The notes beneath the pieces are model-generated. The model saw nothing but the letters and a program-made list of their open reading frames with translations. It was not told the DNA's origin and did no database searches. This document shows, one piece after another, positions 38,184-47,407 of a stretch of 64,000 nucleotides of DNA. Both the position numbers and the translations under genes were made by a program. Origin of the DNA: Gammaproteobacteria bacterium (GTDB lineage: Bacteria > Pseudomonadota > Gammaproteobacteria > Natronospirales > REEB76). The stretch is taken from the NCBI GenBank assembly GCA_035279405.1, contig DATEHU010000026.1, positions 512,147 through 576,146 on the forward strand, read 5' to 3'. How positions within the stretch are numbered: position 1 is the first letter of the stretch; each line of letters starts with the position of its first letter.

Positions 38184-38231
38184 GCCATCGCGGCGAATAT
38201 CGCCGCTCCCACAAAATATTGGCGCTCGCGC

Positions 38232-38260
38232 AAAAAAAGCGGCCCCGTTTCCGGGGCCGC
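38232..38260 (-). terminator. Intrinsic terminator of the TonB-dependent receptor gene
   Basis: On the minus strand GCGGCCCCG-GAAA-CGGGGCCGC, a 9-bp GC stem with a tetraloop, is followed by seven Ts (complement of A38232-38238), 34 bp past the receptor stop codon. A textbook rho-independent terminator. Confidence 0.92.
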
Positions 38261-38293
38261 GAGTTTGCACAGTATTGTTGTTGTTAATCGGTC

Positions 38294-41200
38294 TCAGAAC
38301 TTCACGGCCACCTGGGCGTAGAAGAACCGGCCCGGGACGCGGTAACCCACCGACGGAATGAAGCTGTTGGCGAACGAGGTGAGCGTCGCTGGCGGCTCCT
38401 TGTCGAACAGGTTGCGGATACCGAAAGTGAAGTCGGTATTGATCGCGTCCACGTGGTAGGTGCCTTCCACATCGTGGTAGATGGTGCGGCCCTGGTGGTT
38501 CATACCCGTGCCTCCGGAGAAGGCGTTGGGGCTCGTCGGGTTGGAGCACTCCTTGGCCGTCTTGGTCTTAGTCGTGCAGGGTTCGAACCAAGACCCGATG
38601 TACTGCATGAACCAACGCGCCGACCAGTCTCCGTAGTTCCAGTCGAGCGAGATGTTGCCCTTCTGGCTGGGGAAGGCGGTGAAGGCGCTGCCGTTGCCGA
38701 CCAGCTCGGTGTTCTTCCAGCCGGTAGGACAGGCACCGGTTGCCGCGACCGGCGTGCAGATCGTTGTAAGCACGAAGGAACGCACGAAGGTCCAGTTCAG
38801 CCCCAGCTTGAAGTCGCCGATGGCGGTGGATGGGAACTTGTAGTGCGTGCTCACGTCTATGCCGCGGGTGTACTCCCCGCCGGTATTGGTGGAGATGGAA
38901 AAGATCTTCGAAATTACCTTGCCCTGGAGATTAATGAGCGCACAATTCGCGGCATTCTGCGCTATGTAGCAGCCATTCAATATCTGCTGCGCATTAATCG
39001 TCCCGACCGCGTGATCCAGCTCGATCTTGTAGAAATCGGCGCTGAAGTCAAAGCCCGGGAACCAGCCGGGGTTATATACAAATCCGACCGACCTGGAGAT
39101 GGCCTTCTCCGGACTCAGGTGCGGGTTACCGCCGCCGATAGTCTGGATCTGTCCGTTCGGCTGCGTGTGCACGACGCCACCGCAGCCCGGGGGCAACGGA
39201 GCCGGAGGCACGTAGTTGCCGTTCGGCGGGCCCGCGCAGGGATCCTGCACACCCGGATAATTCGAGAACTGGCCGGTGTACAGATCCGCCAAACTGGGCG
39301 CGCGGAAGCCCTGCGACCAACTGCCGCGGATCAACAGGTCATCGGTCGGCTGCCACTTCAGAGCCGCACGGCCGGTGGTGGCGCTGGCACGGTTCTCCAC
39401 CCCATAGAACGTGTCGCCCGGTTCGCCGCCCTTCCATTTGATCTGCGTCCAGCGGTTGGCGAGGTCCAGGTTCAGAGAGTGGAACAGCGGCACGTCCGCG
39501 AGCAGCGGAATGTTGAACTCGATGTACTCGGCGGTGCTCCATTCCTTGCCGTCGGTGGGCGTGGATACGTTGCCCGAGGTATTGCCGGTGGCGGTGGTGG
39601 AGTCCGGGTGGTCGAAGCCGTCGTTCTCGAGGTACTCGGCACCGAGCGCCACCCCAAACGGACCGGCCGGCATCTGGAAGAGATCGCCGGTGATGTTCGC
39701 GGTGTAGTCGCGCAGCGTCACGGAGTTCACGTTGTGCTCTTCATACTGGCTGTAGGCCAGCATCTGTGGCGTCAGGCTGCCCTGCCCGGTGGCCAAGTTA
39801 AAACCGCCGAAGGGATTGAATGGCACGCAACCAGCCGTGATGATCGGGTAATACAGGCCGTTGATGAGCACCGACTGGCCTGCGGGCTGGGTTACTTGGC
39901 CGGGGCCGTTACACTGAGCGGCACCGGGGGAATTCAACTGCGTCGCCAAGCGGCTGGTGTTGAACAGGCCTTGGGTGAGGTTCGACTGGTAGGTGTTGCC
40001 GTAGATCGAGCCCACGTCCCAGTCCCACTCGCTGCCCAGCATGTTGAAGAAGCCGTTCAGGCCCATGCGGAAGGTGTAGCTCGCCACGTTCTCGTTGAAG
40101 TTGCGGTTACCGGCTTCCAGCGGCCGCCGGCCCCAGAGAATCAGCAACTCGTTGGAGCAGCCGCTCACGGCTACACTTGTGGCCGCCGCGTTGCCCGGGC
40201 AGTACTGGTTGGCATTACCCACGATGTCCTGGCCGAAGGGGTTGTAAGGGTTGTTCTTGCCGATGCCGATGTAGGAGCCGTTGTTGAGGTAATTACCCAA
40301 GCCCAAGAACAAGGGCGAGGGCGCCAGCGTCTGCTGAGAGGTGCGGTTGCTGTACATGGCCTCCGAAGTGAAGGTCAGGTTGTCCGCGAGGTCGTAGTGG
40401 CCCTGAACATAGATGGATTTGGTCTCCAGCGGCGTCACGAAATAATTTAACGGCGCGTAATTGAATGCGTGCGCTGGCGACCAGTTCGTGAAGTTGCCCA
40501 ACTGCGGGTTGTTGCTCGGCGTGGCGGTCAAGCTCATGTCGCAGGTGCCGTAGGACTTCGCAGCCGGGTTGAACGCCGCACAGGTCCCCGTCCCAAAGGT
40601 CTTGCCGGCAAAACCGGTACCGATAAAGAAAAATCGGCCGTCGGCCGCACCGGAACTGCCCCCGCCCTGCGTCCAGATGGCTTCCCGCGATTGCACGCGG
40701 CTGCCCGCCCAGATGGACTGCTGGTTGGTATAACCGGCATCGAACACCACGCCCGCGCGGTCGCCCTGCGAACCGATGGTGAAGTCGTATTGCTGGATCT
40801 TGCCGTCCCAGTGGTCGAAACCGTTGTTGGGTTTCGAGGTCTTGGCGTTGTAGGTGTTGTGGTAGATGCCCACATAAGCATGCGCTTCGGCGCCGTTGTA
40901 GTTCTTGAGGGTGATGATGTTCACCACGCCCGTGATGGCATCCGAACCGTAAACGGCCGAGGCGCCATCCTGCAGGATTTCCACATGGTCAATCACCGAC
41001 ACCGGTATGGTGTTCAGGTCCACGACGCCGTTGAGTTGCGGGGTCCAGCGCCGGCCGTTCACCAGCACCAGTACCCGGTTGGATCCCAGATACCGCAGGT
41101 CAATGGATGTCGAACCGTTGCCGCCGTTGTTGAACAGCGTGTTGATGGCGGCGCCCGACTGGGTGAGGTTCTGCAGCACATCGCCGATCGTGGTCAGGCC

Positions 41201-41449
41201 GCTCTGCTGAATCTGCTGTGCGGTGATGATGGTCACCGGCTGCGCGGTCTCGACGTCGGTGCGCTTGATGCGCGTGCCCGTGACCTCGATCTTGCCGAGT
41301 TGCGCGGTATTGGCGTTCTGGTTCTGATTCTGGTTATTGGCGGGGGTCTGCTGCGCCGCGCTTTGCGCGAGCACCGCTGGTGCGGCCATGGCCGAGGCGG
41401 CACCCGCCACCAGAGCGTAACGCACGGCTTTGCGAAGGTTGCTGTTCAT
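38294..41449 (-). CDS. TonB-dependent outer-membrane receptor
   Basis: 1051 residues from ATG 41449 (CAGGAG six bases upstream); in-frame sequence further upstream is not protein-like. Signal peptide about 1-29 (ending VLA-QSAAQQ), then an Asn/Gln-rich stretch (ANNQNQNQNANTAQ), then a TonB-box-like GKIEVTGTRIKR, the plug domain (VLVLVNGRRW; ILQDGASAVYGSDAITGVVNI) and a 22-strand-type barrel ending in VAVKF. No STN signalling domain. Substrate unknown. It is flanked on both sides by oxygenase and TPR-sulfotransferase genes. Confidence 0.95.
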   Translation of the reverse strand: MNSNLRKAVRYALVAGAASAMAAPAVLAQSAAQQTPANNQNQNQNANTAQLGKIEVTGTRIKRTDVETAQPVTIITAQQIQQSGLTTIGDVLQNLTQSGAAINTLFNNGGNGSTSIDLRYLGSNRVLVLVNGRRWTPQLNGVVDLNTIPVSVIDHVEILQDGASAVYGSDAITGVVNIITLKNYNGAEAHAYVGIYHNTYNAKTSKPNNGFDHWDGKIQQYDFTIGSQGDRAGVVFDAGYTNQQSIWAGSRVQSREAIWTQGGGSSGAADGRFFFIGTGFAGKTFGTGTCAAFNPAAKSYGTCDMSLTATPSNNPQLGNFTNWSPAHAFNYAPLNYFVTPLETKSIYVQGHYDLADNLTFTSEAMYSNRTSQQTLAPSPLFLGLGNYLNNGSYIGIGKNNPYNPFGQDIVGNANQYCPGNAAATSVAVSGCSNELLILWGRRPLEAGNRNFNENVASYTFRMGLNGFFNMLGSEWDWDVGSIYGNTYQSNLTQGLFNTSRLATQLNSPGAAQCNGPGQVTQPAGQSVLINGLYYPIITAGCVPFNPFGGFNLATGQGSLTPQMLAYSQYEEHNVNSVTLRDYTANITGDLFQMPAGPFGVALGAEYLENDGFDHPDSTTATGNTSGNVSTPTDGKEWSTAEYIEFNIPLLADVPLFHSLNLDLANRWTQIKWKGGEPGDTFYGVENRASATTGRAALKWQPTDDLLIRGSWSQGFRAPSLADLYTGQFSNYPGVQDPCAGPPNGNYVPPAPLPPGCGGVVHTQPNGQIQTIGGGNPHLSPEKAISRSVGFVYNPGWFPGFDFSADFYKIELDHAVGTINAQQILNGCYIAQNAANCALINLQGKVISKIFSISTNTGGEYTRGIDVSTHYKFPSTAIGDFKLGLNWTFVRSFVLTTICTPVAATGACPTGWKNTELVGNGSAFTAFPSQKGNISLDWNYGDWSARWFMQYIGSWFEPCTTKTKTAKECSNPTSPNAFSGGTGMNHQGRTIYHDVEGTYHVDAINTDFTFGIRNLFDKEPPATLTSFANSFIPSVGYRVPGRFFYAQVAVKF

Positions 41450-41822
41450 CCGAAACTCCTGCGTGATTGGAGGGTTGGAAACTGCCGGGCCCTTGGCTGC
41501 GCTGGAGTGCGCAATGCGGACCCATGTAATGGAAATTTTCCCGTTTTCCCCGAGGCCGGAGACATGCTCCGCCTCGCTTAGCTCAGGGGAATATAGCACA
41601 GGGGATGCAAAATGGAAGGGTAATGTTGTAAATCTTTAACAATATTTTCAACGGTAAACATCCCGCAGTGACGGGCTTTAGAGCAAATCTAAGCCCTTGG
41701 ATTTCATTCGTGTTGCTTCGTAACAACATTGGATGCTCTGTGATTTTTGGCAGCATGCGATAGACTTGCCTTTGCCCGCCGCCAGCTCACAAATTGCTTT
41801 ACCCAGTCCGGAATTGACACAG
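41450..41822. other. AT-rich divergent intergenic region
   Basis: Holds the promoters of the receptor (minus) and of the TPR-sulfotransferase-like gene (plus). It is markedly more AT-rich than its surroundings between about 41600 and 41770. A hairpin GGGCTTTAGA-gcaaa-TCTAAGCCC lies at 41673-41696 with one bulged base, and TGTTG...CAACA at about 41710-41728. An in-frame ATG at 41733 could extend the plus-strand gene by 30 residues. No small gene recognised. Confidence 0.55.
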
Positions 41823-43388
41823 ATGCCAGCCGACTTCACAACAGCCGCAGCACCCAGCGCTGAGTCGGCCTGCCAATCCGGCCTGGAATTGCTGAGCCGC
41901 GGCGACTTCGCTGCCGCTGACAGGGAATTCGAAACCGCCATCTCCATGGCTCCGTCCATGGCGCAGGCGCATCTGGGACTGGGCAACAGCCTGCGGCGCC
42001 AGCGCCAATCGCGCAAAGCCGAAACGGCGCTGCGGCGTGCACGCACGCTGGACCCCAATCTGCGTGACGCCACTTACAGTCTTGCCTTTCTGCTGCACGA
42101 CGCGGGCCGGGATATCGAAACGTCCGCGGCCTTGATGGAGCTGGCCGCACGCGAGCCCACGGATCTTACACTGCAAAGGCAGGTGACCGGCCTGCTGATG
42201 GATTTCAACTGCTTCGAGGATGCCGCCCGCCTGGCGAGAAAGATTGCCGAGGTCGCGCCGGCCGCGGGTGCCTGGCAACGCCTCGGCGCATGCCTGCTGC
42301 AGTTGCAGCGCCTGCCGGAAGCCGAAGAGGCGCTCAACGCGGCCGTACGCAGAGACCCGCTGGCCGGATTCGCCTACCTGCTCATGAGCCAGGCCCGCCG
42401 GGCGACGACGGCTGACCGGGCGAGGCTGGATGACCTGCAGGCCATTCTGAACAACAGCAAGATCACCGGCGAAGCGCGCGCCTGCCTGCATTTCGCCATG
42501 GGCAACTGGCTCGAAGATCTGGGTGATTTCAAAGGCGCTTGGCAGCAGTTTTCAGCCGCCAACCGACTGCGCCGCGACGCGCGGCCGTTTGACCGGCTGG
42601 TGTGGGAGGACTACTTCAAGGGCCTGCCGAAAACCGTTGCGCGCGCGGATCGAATCCCAATCTCGGGACCGAATCCCCAACCTCTGTTCCTCATCGGTTT
42701 TCCGGGTGCCAACCCCGAGTCGCTTGCCTCACTGCTCGCAACTCACCCTGCCGTGTCCAGCCTCGGCGTGAGCACCCAGGTGGATGGTGTGGCGCGCGCC
42801 TGTGAGCAACTGGCGGACAAGGCGTACCCCGAATGCCTTGCAGATATTGAAGACGCCCAGCTTGATGGCCTCGAACAGGGCGCGCGTGCCGATTGGCCCG
42901 AAAAGACCAAGGAGGCGCGGTGGGTTCTGGATGAAACTCCTTTGAATTTCCTGCATCTGGCACTGATTCAGCGGGTATTTCCGGATTCACGCATCATTCA
43001 TCAGCACAGGCAGCCCTGGGACGAGTGCCTGTCCGCGTACCTTTGGCCCTTTCCCCATCCGAATCACAGCCATGTGCATGCTCTTCAGGACCTCGCTTAT
43101 TTTTACCGGCAATACTCGGCGTTGATGGATCGGTGGCAGGAAAGCTTGCCGGCCCAAACCCTGTTGAAATTCCCGGCCAATTCCCGAGTGAACATTCCTG
43201 CTACAGAAACTCATGCAGTCTGGAAGTTTCTGGGACTGAACCCGCCGCCGGCCGCAGGCGCTCTACAACCGGCATCCCGGCCGCTGTTGTCGGCCGATCC
43301 GCAGAAACGGGACGTTCCGGGGCGCTGGCGGAACTATCGCGAGTACCTGGCCCCCGTGTTCGAGGCAGCGGGCCTGGAGCCTGACTGA
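41823..43388 (+). CDS. TPR protein with degenerate sulfotransferase domain
   Basis: 521 residues from ATG 41823. TPR repeats (about residues 15-230: AQAHLGLGNSLRRQRQSRKA; WQRLGACLLQLQRLPEAEEAL) precede a domain that aligns by eye with the sulfotransferase domains of its neighbours. The PAPS 5' loop reads GFPGANPESLASLLATHP (P294-S300), where neighbours have PRSGTTL, so the Arg, first Ser and Thr residues are lost. The 3' loop QHRQPWDECLSAYL is partly kept. It is probably catalytically dead and may act as a scaffold. Its stop overlaps the next ATG (TGATG). Confidence 0.82.
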   Translation: MPADFTTAAAPSAESACQSGLELLSRGDFAAADREFETAISMAPSMAQAHLGLGNSLRRQRQSRKAETALRRARTLDPNLRDATYSLAFLLHDAGRDIETSAALMELAAREPTDLTLQRQVTGLLMDFNCFEDAARLARKIAEVAPAAGAWQRLGACLLQLQRLPEAEEALNAAVRRDPLAGFAYLLMSQARRATTADRARLDDLQAILNNSKITGEARACLHFAMGNWLEDLGDFKGAWQQFSAANRLRRDARPFDRLVWEDYFKGLPKTVARADRIPISGPNPQPLFLIGFPGANPESLASLLATHPAVSSLGVSTQVDGVARACEQLADKAYPECLADIEDAQLDGLEQGARADWPEKTKEARWVLDETPLNFLHLALIQRVFPDSRIIHQHRQPWDECLSAYLWPFPHPNHSHVHALQDLAYFYRQYSALMDRWQESLPAQTLLKFPANSRVNIPATETHAVWKFLGLNPPPAAGALQPASRPLLSADPQKRDVPGRWRNYREYLAPVFEAAGLEPD

Positions 43389-45178
43389 TGGCCGCCAACC
43401 CGATGCCGTCCGCCGAAATCCGCGCCCAGATTGCCCAAGCCGTTTTCCACCAGCAGCGGGGGGCGTATGCGGACGCCGAACGCCTGTTGCGCGCGGTCAT
43501 CGCCACCGATCCTCGCCAGCCTGACGCCCTGCATTATCTGGGCCTGCTCGCCTTTCAGACGGGACGACCCGAGCAGGCGGTGGACTTGATGCAGCGATCC
43601 ATTACGGAAGCCCCCGGGAATGCCGCGTTTTATTACAACCTCGCAGGTGTGCTGCAGAAACTCGGCCGTGGCCAGGAGGCCGTGCCCCTCTACCAGCGGT
43701 GTCTGGACCTGCAGCATGGCAATGGCGATGCCTGGCAGGGCCTGGCCCAGACACTGCATGCGCTGGGGCACCCGGAAGACGCGGTGGCGTGCCTGGAACA
43801 CGCTGCCATCTATGCGCCGAATCACAGCGGGTGCTGGTCCGTACTCGGCGAAATTCAGGACGCCCTCGGGATGCTTCCCGAGGCCACGGCCGCTGCCCGC
43901 AGGGCGTCGGAACTGTCACCTGGCAACCCTGAATTGCGCGCGCGTCTGGGAGCGCAACTTATAAAGCAGGCGCACTATGACGAGGCCCACCGGGTCCTGG
44001 ACCAGGCCATCGCATCCGCACCGCGCCTCGCGCAAGCTCATTACGACCGCGCCACATTGGATGCCGTGCTGGGAAACTTTGATGCAGCGCGTGCCGGTTT
44101 TGAAACCGTGCTCGAAATTGATCCGCAGTTCTATTCGGCCTATTTCCATCTGGCCGCGATCCGGAAAATTCCCGCAGGTGATCCCATGATCGGCCGGCTG
44201 GAAGCCGCGGCGGAGCGCAACCAGTGGCGCGAGCCAGCCGAGGCCATCCACGTGCATTTCACTCTGGGACGGATTCTTGAAGGTCAGGGCAAGTATGAGC
44301 AGGCGTTTGCACATTTCAGCGCCGGCAACCAAGTACGTCGCTCCACGCTGCACTACTCCGCGGCCGATCAGCGCGAGGTGATGCATGGGCTGGCGTCGCT
44401 GTTCGACGCGGATTACCTGCGGCGCATGACGGGAGCTGCGCACACCACCCATCTGCCGGTATTCATACTCGGCATGTCGCGCTCCGGAACCACGCTCACC
44501 GAACAAATCCTGGCGCGTCATCCCCAGGTGCGCGGCGGCGGCGAACTCAACTTCCTGCACGCGGCCTTGCGCCGGCGCCTGGGCCGGGATTACCGCCTCG
44601 ATTATCTCGCCGCGCTGCGCAGCCTGAGCGACGCGGATCTGCACGGGATCAGCGCGCAGTGCCTCAATGAAATGCAGGCGCTGGACCCGGCGGCGGCGCG
44701 CATCACCGACAAGATGCCTTCCAATTTCATGGTTCTCGGCCTGCTGCACACGCTCTATCCGCAGGCTCGCATCATCCACTGCCGGCGCGATCCGCTGGAC
44801 AACTGCGTGTCGCTGTACACCACGCTGTTTGAAACCGGCCACGGGTTCAGTTCAGATCTGGCCGAGCTGGGCGGCTACTACCGCATGTACGCCGAGTTGA
44901 TGCAGCACTGGCGTGCAATTCTGCCGCCCGGCGTGATGCTGGAACTGGATTACGAGGCGCTGGTCAGCGATACCGAAAATCAGGCGCGCCGCTTGCTGCA
45001 ACATTGCGGGCTGGAGTGGGATCCCGCGTGCCTGCAAGTCGGCGAGTTGCAGCGCGGCATTCGGACCGCCAGTCTGTTTCAGGCACGCCAGCCCGTGTAC
45101 CGTTCGGCGGTCGGGCGCTGGAAACGCTATGAGCGTTTCCTCGGGCCGCTGAAAACCGCGCTCGGCATCCCAAACTGA
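43388..45178 (+). CDS. TPR-sulfotransferase
   Basis: 596 residues; ATG overlaps the previous stop by one base. TPR repeats cover about residues 10-310 (LHYLGLLAFQTGRPEQAVDL; FYYNLAGVLQKLGRGQEAVP; WSVLGEIQDALGMLPEATAA). The sulfotransferase domain has an intact 5' loop LGMSRSGTTLTEQILARHP and 3' loop CRRDPLDNCVSLYTTLF. It could pair with the degenerate paralogue upstream as an active/inactive couple; that is inference. Confidence 0.92.
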   Translation: MAANPMPSAEIRAQIAQAVFHQQRGAYADAERLLRAVIATDPRQPDALHYLGLLAFQTGRPEQAVDLMQRSITEAPGNAAFYYNLAGVLQKLGRGQEAVPLYQRCLDLQHGNGDAWQGLAQTLHALGHPEDAVACLEHAAIYAPNHSGCWSVLGEIQDALGMLPEATAAARRASELSPGNPELRARLGAQLIKQAHYDEAHRVLDQAIASAPRLAQAHYDRATLDAVLGNFDAARAGFETVLEIDPQFYSAYFHLAAIRKIPAGDPMIGRLEAAAERNQWREPAEAIHVHFTLGRILEGQGKYEQAFAHFSAGNQVRRSTLHYSAADQREVMHGLASLFDADYLRRMTGAAHTTHLPVFILGMSRSGTTLTEQILARHPQVRGGGELNFLHAALRRRLGRDYRLDYLAALRSLSDADLHGISAQCLNEMQALDPAAARITDKMPSNFMVLGLLHTLYPQARIIHCRRDPLDNCVSLYTTLFETGHGFSSDLAELGGYYRMYAELMQHWRAILPPGVMLELDYEALVSDTENQARRLLQHCGLEWDPACLQVGELQRGIRTASLFQARQPVYRSAVGRWKRYERFLGPLKTALGIPN

Positions 45179-45236
45179 CAGACTTCCATTGATATACTTA
45201 CCCGTTCATTTTGCAACCGCGGCTGACGCCTGACAT

Positions 45237-45698
45237 ATGAATGAAGCTGCCACCGCCGAACCCACAGCGCTGGAATCCGCGCTGCTGATTACCGCGGACA
45301 ACCTCGAAGGCCGGCGCAAGATCCTGCAGCTGCTGTTCGATGCGCGCGTGTACGTGGTGCTCGATCAGCCCTGGGACGGCCGCGCGCTGCCGAGCACCGA
45401 CATGCACCTGCTGCTGGTGAGCGACGGCAAGAACAGCCAGCAGGCGATGCTCGCGCTGTTCACCAGCCGCGAAAAATGCACGGCGGTGCCCAAGGGAGAT
45501 TCGCTGTTCGATTATCCGGTCGAAGTGGACGCCAAATGGGCGCTGCTCGGCGTGCCCGAGGGCGCCGGCATTCTCGTCAATCCAAACTCGGCGCCGGCGT
45601 TCCGGGTCACGCCGGAGCTGGCGGCGGAATTAAGGGCGATTGCACAGCGTCACCTGGCGCAGCACCTGCCGGGCAGCGCATCCTCCGCCAAACCATGA
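45237..45698 (+). CDS. SseB-like protein
   Basis: 153 residues. The pattern YVVLDQPWDG, MLALFTSREKC and AGILVNPNSAPAFRVTPE matches the SseB N-terminal domain (PF07179 type). SseB (enhanced serine sensitivity) has no settled biochemical role. It sits between two TPR-sulfotransferase genes, 58 bp after one and overlapping the next by four bases (ATGA), so it is probably co-translated with them. Confidence 0.8.
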   Translation: MNEAATAEPTALESALLITADNLEGRRKILQLLFDARVYVVLDQPWDGRALPSTDMHLLLVSDGKNSQQAMLALFTSREKCTAVPKGDSLFDYPVEVDAKWALLGVPEGAGILVNPNSAPAFRVTPELAAELRAIAQRHLAQHLPGSASSAKP

Positions 45699-47392
45699 GC
45701 CTGCCCGCCGACAAAGCGCTGATTCCCGACGAACTGCAGCAGGCCGCCGAGTGCATGCGCATCGGCCAAGTCAGCGTCGCCGCCAGCCTGCTGGATCCCT
45801 GGCTGCAGAATCATCCGCAGGATTATCACGTGCTGCATCTCGCGGGTACGATTGCCATCGCCGAGGACCGGCATGCGGATGCCGTGGACCTTTTCCGGCG
45901 CGCCATTGCCGTGGCCCCCGACGCCGCAAATCAGGCCATGAGCTGGAATGGCGTTGGGCACGCCATGAGCGGCCTGCATCAACACGCCCAAGCCGAAGAG
46001 GCATACCGGCGCGCGATGCTCGCGGATCCCGCACGCGTGACGCACGCCCTGGATTTCGCCCAGGCATTGTCCGACGGCGGCAAACACCAGTTGGCGATGG
46101 ACGTGTTGCAGACCGCGATCCGGCGGCATCCCAAGGACCCCGCGCCGTGTGCGCGCCTTGGAAGTTTCCTGGTGAAACAAGGCCGGCAGCAGGACGCCCT
46201 GGTGATGTTCGACATGGCCATGCGCTGCGACCCGCTGTACGCGCCCGCGCATTTCAATGCCAGCGTGGCGCTGGTAATGCTCGGCAAGACCGACGAGGCC
46301 TACAAGGCCTGCGACACGGCGCTCAAGCTCGATCCCAACATGGCGGGCTACTACCAGTTGGCGGGACTCGGTGAAGTCAGTGCCGAGCGCCTGGTGCTGC
46401 TCGAATCCCGTGCCGCCGCAGATTCCGGCGCATCGTTTGAGGCACGCATTGACGCGGGCTTTGCACTCGCGTCCGCCTACAATCGCCGCGGCGATCCCGA
46501 GCGCGCGTTCGGTTACCTGGCGGAAGCCAACCGCCTGAAACGCGGCACACTCCAGTTCGACATCGAAATCGAGCGCGACCGCGTGCAGCGCCTCAAGGCA
46601 TTTTTCACACCGGAATTATTCGCGCGTTTTGCCGGCCGCGTACCCTCCACGCTGCAACCCATGTTCATACTCGGCATGCCGCGTTCCGGCTCCACACTCG
46701 TGGAGCAGATGCTGGCCGGACACCCGCAGGTACAGGCCGGCGGAGAAATGCCGCACCTGCCCGTCATATGCCACGCCGTGGGCGACACTTGGGGGGCACG
46801 CGGCGCCGCCTCCCCGGGCAGCGATGAGCAGGTCATCGCCGACCTCACCGACGCCGTGCGTCAATACGCGCAGCTCACCGAACATCTGCGCCGCCGGCAT
46901 CCGCGTTTCACCGACAAGCTGCTGGGCAATTATCTGATGCTGGGCATGATCGAGCTGATGTTTCCCCAGGCCAGCATCATTCATACGCACCGCAATGCTT
47001 TCGATACCTGTCTGAGCTGCTATGAGCGCTTGTTCACCTCGGAGCTGAATTACACCTACGATCTTACGGACCTCGGCCAACAATACCGGCTGTACGAAGA
47101 ACTCATGGCGCACTGGCACGCGGCACTGCCCGCGGGACGGATTCTGGATGTGGAATATGAAGCACTGGTGGCCGAACCGGAAACGGGCCTGCGGCGGATT
47201 CTTGAGCACTGCGGCCTGCCGTTTGATGCCGCCTGCCTCAAGTTTCACGAAGTCAGCCGTCCGGTCACCACGGCAAGTGCCGCTCAGGTGCGCAGACCCA
47301 TATATCAGTCATCCGCCGGGCGCTGGCATCTCTACAAAAACCATCTGCAGCCGCTGGCGGAGGCACTGCAACGGCCGTTGCCGGCCGACTGA
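45695..47392 (+). CDS. TPR-sulfotransferase
   Basis: 565 residues from ATG 45695, overlapping the SseB-like stop (ATGA); in-frame sequence upstream is a shadow of that gene. TPR repeats about residues 10-215 (YHVLHLAGTIAIAEDRHADA; FNASVALVMLGKTDEAYKA). Sulfotransferase domain with 5' loop LGMPRSGSTLVEQMLAGHP and 3' loop THRNAFDTCLSCYERLF, both intact. It is the last gene of a four-gene plus-strand unit 41823-47392, converging on a cupin gene 15 bp away. Confidence 0.92.
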   Translation: MSLPADKALIPDELQQAAECMRIGQVSVAASLLDPWLQNHPQDYHVLHLAGTIAIAEDRHADAVDLFRRAIAVAPDAANQAMSWNGVGHAMSGLHQHAQAEEAYRRAMLADPARVTHALDFAQALSDGGKHQLAMDVLQTAIRRHPKDPAPCARLGSFLVKQGRQQDALVMFDMAMRCDPLYAPAHFNASVALVMLGKTDEAYKACDTALKLDPNMAGYYQLAGLGEVSAERLVLLESRAAADSGASFEARIDAGFALASAYNRRGDPERAFGYLAEANRLKRGTLQFDIEIERDRVQRLKAFFTPELFARFAGRVPSTLQPMFILGMPRSGSTLVEQMLAGHPQVQAGGEMPHLPVICHAVGDTWGARGAASPGSDEQVIADLTDAVRQYAQLTEHLRRRHPRFTDKLLGNYLMLGMIELMFPQASIIHTHRNAFDTCLSCYERLFTSELNYTYDLTDLGQQYRLYEELMAHWHAALPAGRILDVEYEALVAEPETGLRRILEHCGLPFDAACLKFHEVSRPVTTASAAQVRRPIYQSSAGRWHLYKNHLQPLAEALQRPLPAD

Positions 47393-47407
47393 CGCGATCG
47401 GGGATTT

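Larger units (their letters stand above)
37531..38215. repeat. Cluster of seven REP-like palindromes with a GTGGGAG head
   Basis: Copies in CTCCCACA orientation: 37531-37556, 37705-37731, 37901-37923 and 38190-38215 (GCGGCGAATATCGCCGC stem plus CTCCCACAA). Copies in TGTGGGAG orientation: 37655-37681 (AGCGGCCGTCCCGGCCGCGA), 37942-37969 (AGCGACGGTCTCCGTCGCGA) and a decayed one at 37574-37592. The stem sequences vary while the GTGGGAG head is kept, as in REP elements of Pseudomonas and Xanthomonadales. Together with other hairpins they fill the 740 bp between two convergent genes; no gene is present. Confidence 0.88.

Noticed and set aside
37531-38215. CRISPR array
   Set aside because: The repeats are palindromes in both orientations with irregular spacing and variable stems; no regular spacers and no cas genes.
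38453-40450. 665-residue open frame antisense to the TonB-dependent receptor
   Set aside because: Its length comes from the GC-rich codon use of the receptor on the other strand. The translation is Arg/His/Val-rich with no family motif.
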